Shown: piece after piece, positions 1 through 8,999 of the stretch | Position numbering within the stretch: position 1 is the stretch's first letter | Layout of the letters: every line of letters starts with the position of its first letter | Assembly: GCA_963693035.2 (NCBI GenBank) | Contig: CAXMMQ010000006.1 | Span: 310,001-374,000, forward strand | DNA length: 64,000 nt | Direction: 5' to 3' | Source: Lichenicoccus sp963693035 | Lineage (GTDB): Bacteria; Pseudomonadota; Alphaproteobacteria; Acetobacterales; Acetobacteraceae | Translations under genes and position numbers: made by a program | The notes under the pieces: generated by a model | The model's database searches: none | What the model was told of the DNA's origin: nothing | What the model saw: the letters and a program-made list of their open reading frames with translations, nothing else

Positions 1-1110
1 TTGCGTGTCGCGCCGTGCTCGGCCGGCACCGTGAACAGGTCGCCGCGCGCGGAGAACAGCGCACGCTTGCCGTTCGGCGACAGCGCATAATCGACCTGCT
101 GTGCGGTATCGACATCGCGGATCGCATCCGCCGCATGCACCCAGCGCGGCCCGGTGCGGGTGCCGTCGTCCGGCACGCTGACCGGAACCTGGTGCAGCGT
201 CTCGGACGGCAGGTCGATCACGTAGAGATGGCCGCCCTGCTGGAAGCTGATGCCGCCGTTCGGGGTGTCGGCGTCACCCAGCGTCGGGCTGTCGATGTCG
301 TAGTCGGTGAAGTGCGTGACCTGCACGGTCTGGTGTGTGTCGAGATCGGTGCGCCAGATATTGGCGCGGCGATGGCTGTCGCGGTCCGACAGGAAGTAGA
401 TCCGGCGCCCGAACCACATCGGCGAGGTGTTGGTGCCGTGCCAGTCGGTGATCTGGGTCAGCACCCGGCTGTTGAAATCGTAGGTGAAGAGTTGCTGCGC
501 GAGGCCGCCGTCATAGCGTTTCCAGGTGCGGAAATCGCGGAAGATGCGGTCGTAGGCGATGCTGTGTCCGTCCGGCCCGAAGCTCATATAGCCGGCGCGG
601 TCGAGCGGCATCGGGGTGGCGAGGCCACCCGCGACCGGCACGGTGAAGGCGCGCGGGAACCAGTTGTGCCAGGCCATCCGGCGCGACAGGAACACGATGT
701 CCTTCGAATCCGGTGTCCAGGCGACCACCAGGTTGTCGGGTCCCCAGCGGGTCGGCGCGTGCGGCACGATGTCGGAATGGAAGGTCAGCCGTCGCGCGGT
801 GCCCCCGGTCGCCGGGATGACATAGACGTCCTGGTTGCCCTGGTAGCTGGCGGTGAAGGCGATCCACTGGCCATCGGGCGAGTAGCGCGGCGCGAGATCC
901 TGGCCGGGATCGGCGGTGAGCCGGCGGGCGACGCCGCCGCTGCGGTCCACCACCCAGAGATTGCCATAGGCGACGAACACCACCGAGTTGCCGTGCAGGT
1001 TGGCGAACCGGGTCAGCGTGGGAGCCGGGGCCGGGGCCTGGGCATGCGTTGCACCAGCCGGCGCCAGGAAGGCAGCCAGAGCAAAGGCGAGGCCAGTCGA
1101 TCGGCGCATC
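1..1110 (-). CDS. Tricorn-type exported protease, N-terminal part (cut by window edge)
   Basis: The reading frame is open from an ATG at 1110 to the window edge, giving 370 codons with no stop. AAGGAG lies about 8 nt upstream of the ATG. The N-terminus is a signal peptide ending near an A-H-A-Q-A stretch at residues 20-25. It is followed by beta-propeller repeats of the PD40/TolB kind: YSPDGQWIAF near residue 77, then WTPDSKDIVFLSRR and YFLSDRD. This arrangement matches the N-terminal propellers of tricorn-like S41 peptidases, which degrade peptides. The PDZ and serine-protease parts would lie outside the window, so the S41 assignment is inferred from the propeller only. A TolB-like or other PD40 protein is the alternative. 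Confidence 0.72.
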
Positions 1111-1225
1111 CAGTCACTCCTTGTCTGAGCCGCCTGCGGCCCAGCGTTGCACGTGCGACATAGCATCGCCGGGTTGAGCCGCCCAGGCTAGCCATCCGCT
1201 TGCCTCCCGGAGGACTCTGGGCCAC

Positions 1226-2131
1226 TTGGACCGCATGACACCGCACCTGAGGCGCCTGGAGAACGAGAGCATCCTCATCCTTCGGGAGGTCGCGGCCGAG
1301 TTCCGCGCCCCGGTGATGCTGTACTCGATCGGCAAGGACAGCGCGGTGATGCTGCACCTGGCGATGAAGGCGTTCTACCCCGGCCGCCCGCCGTTCCCGC
1401 TGCTGCATGTCGACACCACCTGGAAGTTCCGGGAGATGATCGCCTTCCGCAATGACACCGCCGCCCGGCTTGGTTTGACGCTGATCACCCACACCAACGA
1501 GGACGGCCGGGCGCAGGGCATCAACCCGTTCGACCACGGCTCCTCGTACTACACCCACATCATGAAGACCGAGGCGCTGAAGCAGGCGCTGAGCCGGCAC
1601 GGCTTCGATGCGGCGTTCGGCGGCGCGCGCCGCGACGAGGAGAAGAGCCGCGCCAAAGAGCGCATCCTGAGCTTCCGCACCGCGGCGCATGGCTGGGACC
1701 CCAAGGACCAGCGGCCCGAGCTCTGGAACCTGTATAACACCCGCATCGCCGCAGGCGAATCGATCCGGGCGTTCCCGTTGTCGAACTGGACCGAGCTCGA
1801 TGTCTGGCAGTACATCCAGGCCGAGCGCATCCCGATCGTGCCGCTCTACCTCGCTGCCCCGCGCCCGGTGGTACGGCGCGACAACATGCTGATCATGGTC
1901 GATGACGAGCGCATGCGGCTGCGCCCGGGCGAGACGCCGGAGACACGCATGATCCGCTTCCGTACGCTGGGCTGCTATCCGCTGACCGGCGCGGTCGATT
2001 CCGAGGCGACCACGCTTGAGCAGGTGGTCCAGGAGATGACGGTGTCGCGCACCTCCGAGCGCGAGGGCCGGGCCATCGACCATGACGAAGCCGGCTCGAT
2101 GGAGAAGAAGAAGCGCGAGGGCTATTTCTGA
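1226..2131 (+). CDS. cysD: Sulfate adenylyltransferase subunit 2 (CysD)
   Basis: Small subunit of ATP sulfurylase, which makes adenosine phosphosulfate from sulfate and ATP in the cytoplasm. The PP-loop motif SIGKDSA is at residues 34-40, and the family signature GGARRDEEKSRAKER is present. The 301 residues equal the usual length. I chose the TTG at 1226 over the ATG at 1235. GGAGGA at 1209-1214 is about 11 nt from the TTG, and starting MDR... resembles the E. coli N-terminus (MDQ...). The gene ends 13 nt before the start of the fused cysNC gene, so the two should be co-transcribed. It is divergent from the protease gene at the left edge. Confidence 0.96.
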   Translation: MDRMTPHLRRLENESILILREVAAEFRAPVMLYSIGKDSAVMLHLAMKAFYPGRPPFPLLHVDTTWKFREMIAFRNDTAARLGLTLITHTNEDGRAQGINPFDHGSSYYTHIMKTEALKQALSRHGFDAAFGGARRDEEKSRAKERILSFRTAAHGWDPKDQRPELWNLYNTRIAAGESIRAFPLSNWTELDVWQYIQAERIPIVPLYLAAPRPVVRRDNMLIMVDDERMRLRPGETPETRMIRFRTLGCYPLTGAVDSEATTLEQVVQEMTVSRTSEREGRAIDHDEAGSMEKKKREGYF

Positions 2132-2144
2132 TGGCCGGTTCCTG

Positions 2145-4061
2145 ATGGATGGCGCGATCCAGTCGACCCCGAAGAAGCCGCTCCCCGGCAAGAGCGCGCT
2201 GCTGCGGTTCCTGACCTGCGGCAGCGTCGATGATGGCAAATCGACCCTGATCGGCCGGCTGCTGTACGACACCAAGCGCATCCTGCAGGACCAGATGGTG
2301 GCGCTGGAAAAGGACAGCCGGCGCTTCGGCACGACGGGCGAGGACCTCGATCTGGCACTCCTGGTCGATGGTCTGGAGGCTGAGCGCGAGCAGGGCATCA
2401 CCATCGACGTCGCCTACCGCTACTTCGCCACCGACCGGCGCTCCTTCATCGTCGCCGACACGCCCGGCCACGAGCAGTACACCCGCAACATGGCGACCGG
2501 CGCCTCGACCGCCGACCTCGCCATCCTGCTGGTCGATGCGCGGCACGGCATCATGACGCAGACCCGCCGGCACGCCTTCATCGCCAACCTGCTCGGCGTG
2601 CGGCACCTGGTGCTGGGAGTCAACAAGATCGACCTCGTCGGCTACGACCAGTCCCGGTTCGGCGAAGTGGCCGCGGCGTTCGAGGAGATGGCGAGCGGCT
2701 TCGGTTTCGCGAGCGTGCGAGCGATCCCGATCTCGGCCCGCTACGGCGACAACGTCACCACACGCAGCGACCGGCTGCACTGGTTCGACGGGCCGACCCT
2801 GCTGGCGCATCTCGAACAGGTCGACGTCGAAGATCCGCGTGCCGAGCTGGGTCCAGAAGCGCACGACGACCAGCCGTTCCGCATGCCGGTGCAGTGGGTC
2901 AGCCGGCCTGACCTGGATTTCCGCGGCTATGCCGGCACGGTGGCGGGCGGCAGCATCCGGCCGGGCGATCCGATCGTGGTCGCCGGCTCCGGGCGCGAGA
3001 GCCGGGTGGCGCGGATCGTCACCATGGATGGCGACCGCGAGCGCGCCTGCGCCGGCGACGCCGTGACCCTGACGCTGGCCGACGAGCTCGACATCTCCCG
3101 CGGCGACGTGTTTGCGCGACCCGATGCGCGGCCCGAGGTGTCCGACCAGTTCGCCGCCCGCATCGTCTGGATGGACGAGGCGCCGCTGCTGCCCGGCCGC
3201 TCCTACCTGCTCAAACTCGGCACCCGCACCGTCACCGCCTCGGTGAGCACGCTCAAGCACAAGGTCGACATCAACAATTTCGAGCGGCTGGCCGCCAAGG
3301 AGCTGCAGCTCAACGAGATCGGCACCTGCAACCTGTCGCTGGCAGCACCCATCGCCTTCGACCCCTACGCCCGGAGCCGCACGATGGGCGCCTTCATCCT
3401 GATCGACCGGCTGACCAACCGCACCGCCGGCGCCGGCATGATCGAGTTCGGGCTGCGCCGGGCCACCAACATCCATCGCCAGGCCACCTCGGTGACCAAG
3501 CAGGCGCGGGCTGCGCAGAACCGGCAGACCCCCTGCGTGCTGTGGTTCACCGGCCTGTCCGGCTCCGGCAAGTCGAGCATTTCCGACCTGGTCGAGCGCG
3601 CGCTGCATGCGCAGGGCCACCGCACCTACCTGCTCGACGGCGACAACATCCGGCACGGCCTGAGCCGCGATCTCGGCTTCAGCCAGCCGAGCCGGGTCGA
3701 GAACATCCGCCGCGTCGGCGAAGTGACCAAGCTGTTCGTCGATGCCGGAATGATCGTGCTGGCCTCGTTCATCTCGCCGTTCCGTGCCGAGCGCCGCATG
3801 GTGCGCGACATGCTCGAGCCCGGCGAGTTCATCGAGGTATTCGTCGACACCCCGCTCGAGGTCTGCAAGGCGCGCGATCCGAAGGGGCTGTATCGCAAGG
3901 CGAAGGCCGGCGAGATCACCAACTTCACCGGCGTGGACAGCCCGTACGAGGCGCCCGAGCATCCCGAGCTGCTGCTCGAGGGCGGCGCCATTGCCGCGGA
4001 ATCCTTAGCCGAGCGGGTGCTCGACCTGCTGCGCGTGCGCGGGATCATCGGGGCGGTTTAG
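2145..4061 (+). CDS. cysNC: Bifunctional sulfate adenylyltransferase large subunit / APS kinase (CysNC fusion)
   Basis: A 638-residue fusion of the GTPase subunit of ATP sulfurylase with APS kinase, so one polypeptide carries out GTP-driven APS formation and APS phosphorylation to PAPS. The GTPase part shows G1 GSVDDGKST (residues 26-34), G3 DTPGHEQYTRNMA and G4 NKIDLV. The C-terminal kinase begins near residue 460 and has its own P-loop GLSGSGKSS (about 468) and the LDGDNIRHGL motif. The start is the ATG at 2145, just downstream of cysD; an in-frame ATG at 2082 would lie deep inside cysD. No cysH or sulfite reductase genes lie nearby, so the rest of the pathway is encoded elsewhere. Confidence 0.96.
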   Translation: MDGAIQSTPKKPLPGKSALLRFLTCGSVDDGKSTLIGRLLYDTKRILQDQMVALEKDSRRFGTTGEDLDLALLVDGLEAEREQGITIDVAYRYFATDRRSFIVADTPGHEQYTRNMATGASTADLAILLVDARHGIMTQTRRHAFIANLLGVRHLVLGVNKIDLVGYDQSRFGEVAAAFEEMASGFGFASVRAIPISARYGDNVTTRSDRLHWFDGPTLLAHLEQVDVEDPRAELGPEAHDDQPFRMPVQWVSRPDLDFRGYAGTVAGGSIRPGDPIVVAGSGRESRVARIVTMDGDRERACAGDAVTLTLADELDISRGDVFARPDARPEVSDQFAARIVWMDEAPLLPGRSYLLKLGTRTVTASVSTLKHKVDINNFERLAAKELQLNEIGTCNLSLAAPIAFDPYARSRTMGAFILIDRLTNRTAGAGMIEFGLRRATNIHRQATSVTKQARAAQNRQTPCVLWFTGLSGSGKSSISDLVERALHAQGHRTYLLDGDNIRHGLSRDLGFSQPSRVENIRRVGEVTKLFVDAGMIVLASFISPFRAERRMVRDMLEPGEFIEVFVDTPLEVCKARDPKGLYRKAKAGEITNFTGVDSPYEAPEHPELLLEGGAIAAESLAERVLDLLRVRGIIGAV

Positions 4062-4063
4062 CA

Positions 4064-4078
4064 GGGTCCCGAGGACCC
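4064..4078. terminator. Hairpin between convergent cysNC and cation efflux gene
   Basis: GGGTCC-CGA-GGACCC forms a 6-bp perfect stem with a 3-nt loop, directly after the cysNC stop and 8 nt from the 3' end of the opposing gene. There is no T-tract, as is common in GC-rich genomes. It could serve both convergent transcripts. Confidence 0.4.
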
Positions 4079-4086
4079 GGACCCGC

Positions 4087-5013
4087 TCAAACCGGCGGGG
4101 CGCTGACCCGCGTGTCCAGGCGCTCGTCATCGATGCCGAGCGGCTCCAGATGCGCGGTGACCTCGACCGTGCCGGTCAGGATCGCCTCGACCGCCGCCTC
4201 GGTGATGTCGCCGATCTCGTGGCCGCGCTCGACGCTGAGGTCGCCATCCACCTCCAGGTGATATTCGACAAAGGTGCGGTCGCCGGCGAAGCGCGTGCGC
4301 AGGTCGTGCAGGCTGCGCGCGCCCTTGCAGGCCAGCACCGCGACGCGGATGCGCTGCCGGTCCTCGTTCGGCAGCTCGCGGTCCAGCAGTTGCAGCAGCG
4401 CCTCGTTGGCGATGTAGCGCGCACTCCACAGCATCGCGCCCGAGATCGCCAGCGCGAAGGCGGGGTCGGCGCGCGACCAGCCGGTGAGGCGGGTGACGCC
4501 GAGGGCCACCAGCACGGTGGCATTCACCGCGATGTCGGTCAGGTAGTGCGCGCGATCGGCGGCGATCGCGGTCGAGCCGGTGCGCCGCACCACCCAGCCC
4601 TGCATCGCCACCAGCCCGGTCGCGGCCAGCAGGCTGAGCGCGATCACCCACAGGCCGATGCCCAAATCGTGCAGGGGCTCCGGGAACACCAGCCGCTGGA
4701 TCGACTGGATCGCGAGCACCAGGGCCGCGCCGGCGAGAAAGGTCGCCTGGGTAAATCCGGCCACCGCCTCGCCCTTGCCGTGGCCGAAGCGATGGTCGCG
4801 GTCCGGCGGCCGCTCGGCATAGCGCACGCCGAAGAACGTCACCAGGCTGGCGCTGGTATCGACCAGGGCGTCCACCGCCGAGGTCAGCAGCGCCACCGAG
4901 CCGGTAGCCAGCCACGCCAGCAGCTTCACCACCACCAGGATCACGGCAACCACCAGGCTGGCCTGGCTGGCGAATTTCCTCAGAGTTGCGCCGCTACGAT
5001 CTTGCCTGGACAT
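4087..5013 (-). CDS. Cation diffusion facilitator family metal efflux transporter (FieF-like)
   Basis: A 308-residue inner-membrane metal/proton antiporter of the CDF family, exporting divalent cations such as zinc or iron from the cytoplasm. It has about six membrane segments. The metal-site motif DALVD (residues 48-52) in TM2 and HYLTD in TM5 give the DD-HD ligand set of FieF-type carriers. The HRFGHGKGE loop after TM2 is also typical. The C-terminal cytoplasmic domain contains the expected H-D-L-R and V-E-Y-H-L-E-V strands and ends in a short unconserved tail. The metal cannot be read from the sequence. It converges on cysNC. Confidence 0.9.
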   Translation of the reverse strand: MSRQDRSGATLRKFASQASLVVAVILVVVKLLAWLATGSVALLTSAVDALVDTSASLVTFFGVRYAERPPDRDHRFGHGKGEAVAGFTQATFLAGAALVLAIQSIQRLVFPEPLHDLGIGLWVIALSLLAATGLVAMQGWVVRRTGSTAIAADRAHYLTDIAVNATVLVALGVTRLTGWSRADPAFALAISGAMLWSARYIANEALLQLLDRELPNEDRQRIRVAVLACKGARSLHDLRTRFAGDRTFVEYHLEVDGDLSVERGHEIGDITEAAVEAILTGTVEVTAHLEPLGIDDERLDTRVSAPPV

Positions 5014-5077
5014 GACCCGATGCTGAACTGCCGTGGCACAGGATCATTGGCCCGGCCCGCGCGGTCAATCTTGGCCC

Positions 5078-6031
5078 TCAACCGGTGCTATGGGAGCCGC
5101 CCGCAGCCGCGATGCTGCCTGGCACCGGATGCAGCGGGCTCGCGTGCAGCATGAGCAGCCCGGACACCACGGCCGCGATACCCGCCCACTGGTGCAACGC
5201 GACCTGCTCCTTGATCAGCAGCCGGGCCAGCAGCACGGTCACCACGCTGGCGAGCGACGCGAGCACCGTCGGCACGGCGACGTCGCCGCCGGTCACCGCG
5301 AGCGTAAGGGCGACGAACGCGCCGGAGGCGGCGAGCCCGGTGCCGAGCACCACCGGAAGCTGCGCGACACTCGGCGGCGACAGGTCGCGGCGCATGATCC
5401 GGCCGACGCTGCCGAGCAGCGCGCAGCCGAGCACGTAGTAGAGCCACACCGGGATCAGGTGGCCGAGCCGTGGCACGGCGTAGCGGGCCTGCACGCAGAA
5501 GCCGATACCGTACAGCAGGGCGGCGAGGCTCGCGAGGCCGATGCCGTGCGTGCGCACGACCGGCCCCGCTTCCATCCGCCCGGTGTCGGGTGCGGAGCGC
5601 GGGGGGACCGAGGCGAGCGCCGCGCCCAGCACCGCCATGGCGATGCCGCCGACCGCCACCAGGCCCAGCGGCTCGCCGAGCAGCATCGACAGCAGCGCGG
5701 TGATGGCGCCGTAGGTCGCCACGATCGGCATTACTACCGAGAACCGGCCGACGGTCAGCGCGCGGTAGAAGATTGCGGTCGCCGCCAGGATCGTCATGTT
5801 CGAGGCGATCGCGACCGCCCAGACCGGCCATGGCTGCGCAAAGGCGGCGCGTGCGGCACCGTTGCCGGAGGCGTCGAACGCGATCCACAGGCTCAGCAGC
5901 AACGCCGAGCACAGCTCGCCCCAGAACAGCGTCCGCCAGACCCCGACGGCGCGGCTCGAGAACTTCGCCACGAAGTCGCTGACACCATACAGGAGGGCCG
6001 TGAGCAGGCCGAATTCGATTGCCGGATCCAT
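5078..6031 (-). CDS. EamA/DMT-family transporter
   Basis: Inner-membrane protein of about 317 residues with ten predicted hydrophobic segments in two EamA repeats, as in drug/metabolite exporters. Each repeat ends in the usual L-G-E-P-L-G or I-K-E-Q-V-A-L-H-Q-W-A-G pattern before its last helix. Substrate unknown. The frame is open further upstream to 6097. I prefer the ATG at 6031 because it begins directly before the first helix (MDPAIEFGLLTALLYG) and the upstream 22 residues are not membrane-like. No strong ribosome binding site decides this. It lies 64 nt upstream of the CDF gene in the same direction. Confidence 0.85.
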   Translation of the reverse strand: MDPAIEFGLLTALLYGVSDFVAKFSSRAVGVWRTLFWGELCSALLLSLWIAFDASGNGAARAAFAQPWPVWAVAIASNMTILAATAIFYRALTVGRFSVVMPIVATYGAITALLSMLLGEPLGLVAVGGIAMAVLGAALASVPPRSAPDTGRMEAGPVVRTHGIGLASLAALLYGIGFCVQARYAVPRLGHLIPVWLYYVLGCALLGSVGRIMRRDLSPPSVAQLPVVLGTGLAASGAFVALTLAVTGGDVAVPTVLASLASVVTVLLARLLIKEQVALHQWAGIAAVVSGLLMLHASPLHPVPGSIAAAGGSHSTG

Positions 6032-6130
6032 GCCACCGAGGTGCCCATGCGACAGCGGTTTTGCAACACAAGGATGCGGTGCGACGCGTGACTTCAACCC
6101 AGACCTGTTGCTGTCGCGGCCCTGGTTGCG

Positions 6131-7750
6131 TCAGCGCCGAGGCGGGACGTTGCTGTCCGCACGATGCTCGGCCAGCATCGTCGCGATCCGCGCCGTCAGC
6201 ATCTCGAGGGCGAACGGCTTGGAGATGGCCTCCACGCCGGCTGCCATCCGCTGCGTGTCGAGGGCGCGCCCGGCATAGCCGGTGATCAGCAGCACTGGCA
6301 GGTTGGGCCGGGTTGCGCGGGCGACCTCCGCCAGCTCCTCGCCATCCACGTTGGGCAGCCCGACATCGGTCAGCAGCAGGTCGAGCTGCTGGTGCGAGTG
6401 CAGGATGCGCAATGCGTCCGCGCCGTCGGCCACGTCGAGCACGATGCAGCCCAGATTCTGCAGGCTGTCGGCGATATGCGCCCGTATGTCGGCCTCGTCC
6501 TCGACCACCAGGATGACCGCGCCGGCCAGCGTTGCGGCGCGTTCCGCATTGCGCGGATCCTCCGGCGACCAGATGGTAATGTCGCGCTCGATGGACGGTT
6601 CGACCTGGCGCGGCAGGAACAGCCTAAAGCAGGTGCCCGCGCCCGGCTTGCTGCTCAACCGCACCGCGCCGCCCGACTGCCGCACGAAACCGTAGAGCTG
6701 CGACAGGCCCAGGCCGGTGCCCTGGCCGATCGGCTTGGTGGTGAAGAACGGCTCGAACACCCGCGCCATGACCGCAGGCGTCATGCCGGCGCCGCTGTCG
6801 GTGACGCTGATCTCGACGAAATCGCCGGGCACGGCCTCGTCATCCTCGAACATGTCGTCCTGGCCGAGATGCGCATCCGCGGTTGCGATCACCAGCGTGC
6901 CGCCGTTCGGCATCGCGTCGCGGGCGTTGATCGCGAGGTTCAGCAGCGCGCTCTCGAGCTGGTTCGCATCGGTCAGCGTGTGCCAGGCGCTGCCGCCCAG
7001 GTGCAACTGCACGTCGATGGCCGGACCCACCGCGCGCCGGATCAGCTCGATCATGCCCTGCACCAGGGTGTCCGGCTTGATCTCGCGCGGGTTGAGCGCC
7101 TGCCGGCGCGAAAAGGCGAGCAGCCGGTGCGTCAGGGACGCCGCGCGTTCGAGGGCACGTCGGGTGGTGACGGTATAGAGCCCCGCCTCCTCCAGCCGCC
7201 CCTGCGCCATGCGGAGCTCCATCAGGTCCAGGCTGCCGGAGATGGTCTGCAGCATGTTGTTGAAGTCGTGCGCGATGCCGCCGGTCAGCTGCCCGACCGC
7301 CTCCATCTTCTGCGCCTGGTGCAGCCGCTCCTCGCTCTCGAGCAGCGCAGCACTCGCGGCGCGCATCTGCGCCGGCGACGGCAGCGCCAGCGCCTGTGGC
7401 ATCAGCCGCCAGAGCACCAGCGCGGTGAGCAGCGAAACCAGCGCTGTCAGCGCCTTGACCAGCGCCTCGACCCCATAGGCGGGAAACCAGAGGGTGAGGA
7501 CGTCGAGGAAATGCGTCGTGCCGCAGAGCAGGATGAAGGCCGCGAACAGGCCGAACAGCGGCCGGAACACCAGGTCCTGGCGGCGCCGCACGAACACCAG
7601 CAGCGCCAGCGGGATGGTGAAGTAGGCAAGACCGATGCCGCAATCGGCGAGCACGTAAGTCCAGATCAGCCCCGGCTGCCAGAGCAGGCAGAAGCCATGC
7701 GGGGTGAGCCCCGACGGGTCGAACAGCCACCCGGACAAAGCCTGCACCAT
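6131..7750 (-). CDS. Hybrid histidine kinase with ethylene-receptor-like transmembrane domain
   Basis: A 539-residue membrane sensor kinase. Residues 28-117 form three helices whose residues match the plant ETR1 ethylene-binding domain in identity and spacing: D36, Y43 (AYFTIPL), P47, C76 and H80 (CGTTH). In ETR1 the corresponding residues are D25, Y32, P36, C65 and H69, the last two binding Cu(I). The dimerisation/phosphoacceptor part follows (GGIAHDFNN, H161), then an ATPase domain with LNLAINARDAM, VTDSGAGM and GTGLGLSQ. The C-terminal receiver has phosphoacceptor D462 (LLTDVGLP) and ISKPF. There is no GAF domain, unlike plant receptors. No dedicated response regulator is adjacent. Ethylene or another small ligand is an inference. 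Confidence 0.92.
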   Translation of the reverse strand: MVQALSGWLFDPSGLTPHGFCLLWQPGLIWTYVLADCGIGLAYFTIPLALLVFVRRRQDLVFRPLFGLFAAFILLCGTTHFLDVLTLWFPAYGVEALVKALTALVSLLTALVLWRLMPQALALPSPAQMRAASAALLESEERLHQAQKMEAVGQLTGGIAHDFNNMLQTISGSLDLMELRMAQGRLEEAGLYTVTTRRALERAASLTHRLLAFSRRQALNPREIKPDTLVQGMIELIRRAVGPAIDVQLHLGGSAWHTLTDANQLESALLNLAINARDAMPNGGTLVIATADAHLGQDDMFEDDEAVPGDFVEISVTDSGAGMTPAVMARVFEPFFTTKPIGQGTGLGLSQLYGFVRQSGGAVRLSSKPGAGTCFRLFLPRQVEPSIERDITIWSPEDPRNAERAATLAGAVILVVEDEADIRAHIADSLQNLGCIVLDVADGADALRILHSHQQLDLLLTDVGLPNVDGEELAEVARATRPNLPVLLITGYAGRALDTQRMAAGVEAISKPFALEMLTARIATMLAEHRADSNVPPRR

Positions 7751-7791
7751 GGCGCAGTATAGAACCTGGAATCACGATTACGTTATCAGAA

Positions 7792-8211
7792 TCAGTCCGG
7801 ATGCGAATTAGGTCCGGATCTTGGACGTCTCTCGATTTCCACCCCGACGGCGGCGATCTCCTCGAACACGTCGAGCTTCTCCACCCTGACCCTGACCACC
7901 CGGATGCGCGCATCGGCCAGCACGCCGGCCGCGATACGTTCCGCCAGTGTTTCGACCAGGCGTACATGACCGTCGGTGATGATCCGGCGCACCAGCGTCA
8001 CCACCCGTTCGTACGACACCGTGCGCGACAGGTCGTCTCGGCCGACCGGGAGGCCCGGCTCGTCCTCGACGCCGAAATCGACATTGACCCGGACGCGCTG
8101 GGTGACGCCCTGCTCATGCGGGTGCACGCCGATCGCGGCGTTCACCAGCATGTCGCGCAGGAACACGCGGCGCAGCGGCGGGTCCTCCGGCCAGGGCGGC
8201 AGCAGCGGCAC
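7792..8211 (-). CDS. folB: Dihydroneopterin aldolase (FolB)
   Basis: Cytoplasmic folate-pathway enzyme that cleaves 7,8-dihydroneopterin to 6-hydroxymethyl-dihydropterin and glycolaldehyde. The family pattern is clear: AAIGVHPHEQ with the substrate-binding Glu, then SYERVV, then LVETLAERIA, and the catalytic-type lysine in VRVEKLDVFE. I used the GTG at 8211, giving 139 residues, because GAGGAG ends 5 nt upstream. A GTG at 8217 that overlaps the preceding stop is the alternative. It is the last gene of the leftward dnaX-ybaB-recR-SDR-folB run and follows the SDR gene without a gap. Confidence 0.9.
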   Translation of the reverse strand: MPLLPPWPEDPPLRRVFLRDMLVNAAIGVHPHEQGVTQRVRVNVDFGVEDEPGLPVGRDDLSRTVSYERVVTLVRRIITDGHVRLVETLAERIAAGVLADARIRVVRVRVEKLDVFEEIAAVGVEIERRPRSGPNSHPD

Positions 8212-8213
8212 CG

Positions 8214-8999
8214 TCACTCCTCGGGTGCTGCGTGGCCGGGGGCGGCGTGCCATTGCAGGTGCTGGCCGCCATCGAGAGCGAGCATCTGGCCGGTGACCGA
8301 CGGCAGGCAGAGCAGGGCGAGGGCGGCGCGCGCCACCTCGTCCGGGTCGGTGCCGCGCCCGAGCGGCACGCTGGCGCATTGCGCGCGGAACTGCGCCTCG
8401 CTCTGGCGCGGACTGGGCAGCGCCGGACCCGGACCGATGCCGTTGACCCGGATCCGCTTCGGCGCCAGCGCCAGCGCCATCGAACGGGTCAGGGCCCAGA
8501 GCGCCGCCTTGGACGCGGTGTAGGAGACGAAATGCGGGGTCAGCGACCAAACCCGCTCGTCGAGCATGTTGAGCACCACGCCCTCGCATCCCTCCGGGAG
8601 GGCATGGGCGAAATCCTGCATGAGGCGGAACGGCGCGCGCAGGTTGGGGCCGAGATGGGCGTCCCAGCTCTCGCGGGTCGCATCGTGCCACTCGTCGCGC
8701 TCGAAGGTACTGGCATTGTTGACCAGGATGCCGAGCGGTCCGAGCGCCGCCGCTGCTGCCGGACAGAGCCGGGCCACCTCCTCCTCGCGCGCGAGATCGG
8801 CGACCAGCACGCAGGCCTCCACCCCGAGGCCGCGTATGTCGGCGGCCGTGTGTTCGGCAGCCTCCCGACCGGCCCGGCACTGCAGCGCCACCGACACCCC
8901 GCTTCCGGCCAGCGCCAGCGCGATCGCGCGGCCCAGCCGTGCGCCGCCGCCGGTGACCAGGGCGGCGCGCGGAATGGCAGTCGGGATCATCAGCGTCAT
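8214..8999 (-). CDS. Short-chain dehydrogenase/reductase, probably FolM/pteridine-reductase-like
   Basis: A 261-residue NADPH-type Rossmann reductase. The nucleotide-binding motif is TGGGARLG (residues 16-23). The arginine at its sixth position is typical of pteridine reductases (PTR1, FolM; TGxxxRxG) rather than of FabG-like enzymes (TGxxxGxG). NNAS and the catalytic YTASK follow. Its neighbour folB starts within a few bases of its stop, which fits a role in reducing dihydropterins or dihydromonapterin in folate/pterin metabolism. That role is inferred from motif plus context. Its ATG overlaps the recR stop (ATGA). A general SDR is the fallback assignment. Confidence 0.85.
   Translation of the reverse strand: MTLMIPTAIPRAALVTGGGARLGRAIALALAGSGVSVALQCRAGREAAEHTAADIRGLGVEACVLVADLAREEEVARLCPAAAAALGPLGILVNNASTFERDEWHDATRESWDAHLGPNLRAPFRLMQDFAHALPEGCEGVVLNMLDERVWSLTPHFVSYTASKAALWALTRSMALALAPKRIRVNGIGPGPALPSPRQSEAQFRAQCASVPLGRGTDPDEVARAALALLCLPSVTGQMLALDGGQHLQWHAAPGHAAPEE

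Noticed and set aside
1893..3962. Long minus-strand frame (689 codons) across cysNC
   Set aside because: Shadow of the CysNC fusion; no domain recognised and no ribosome binding site.
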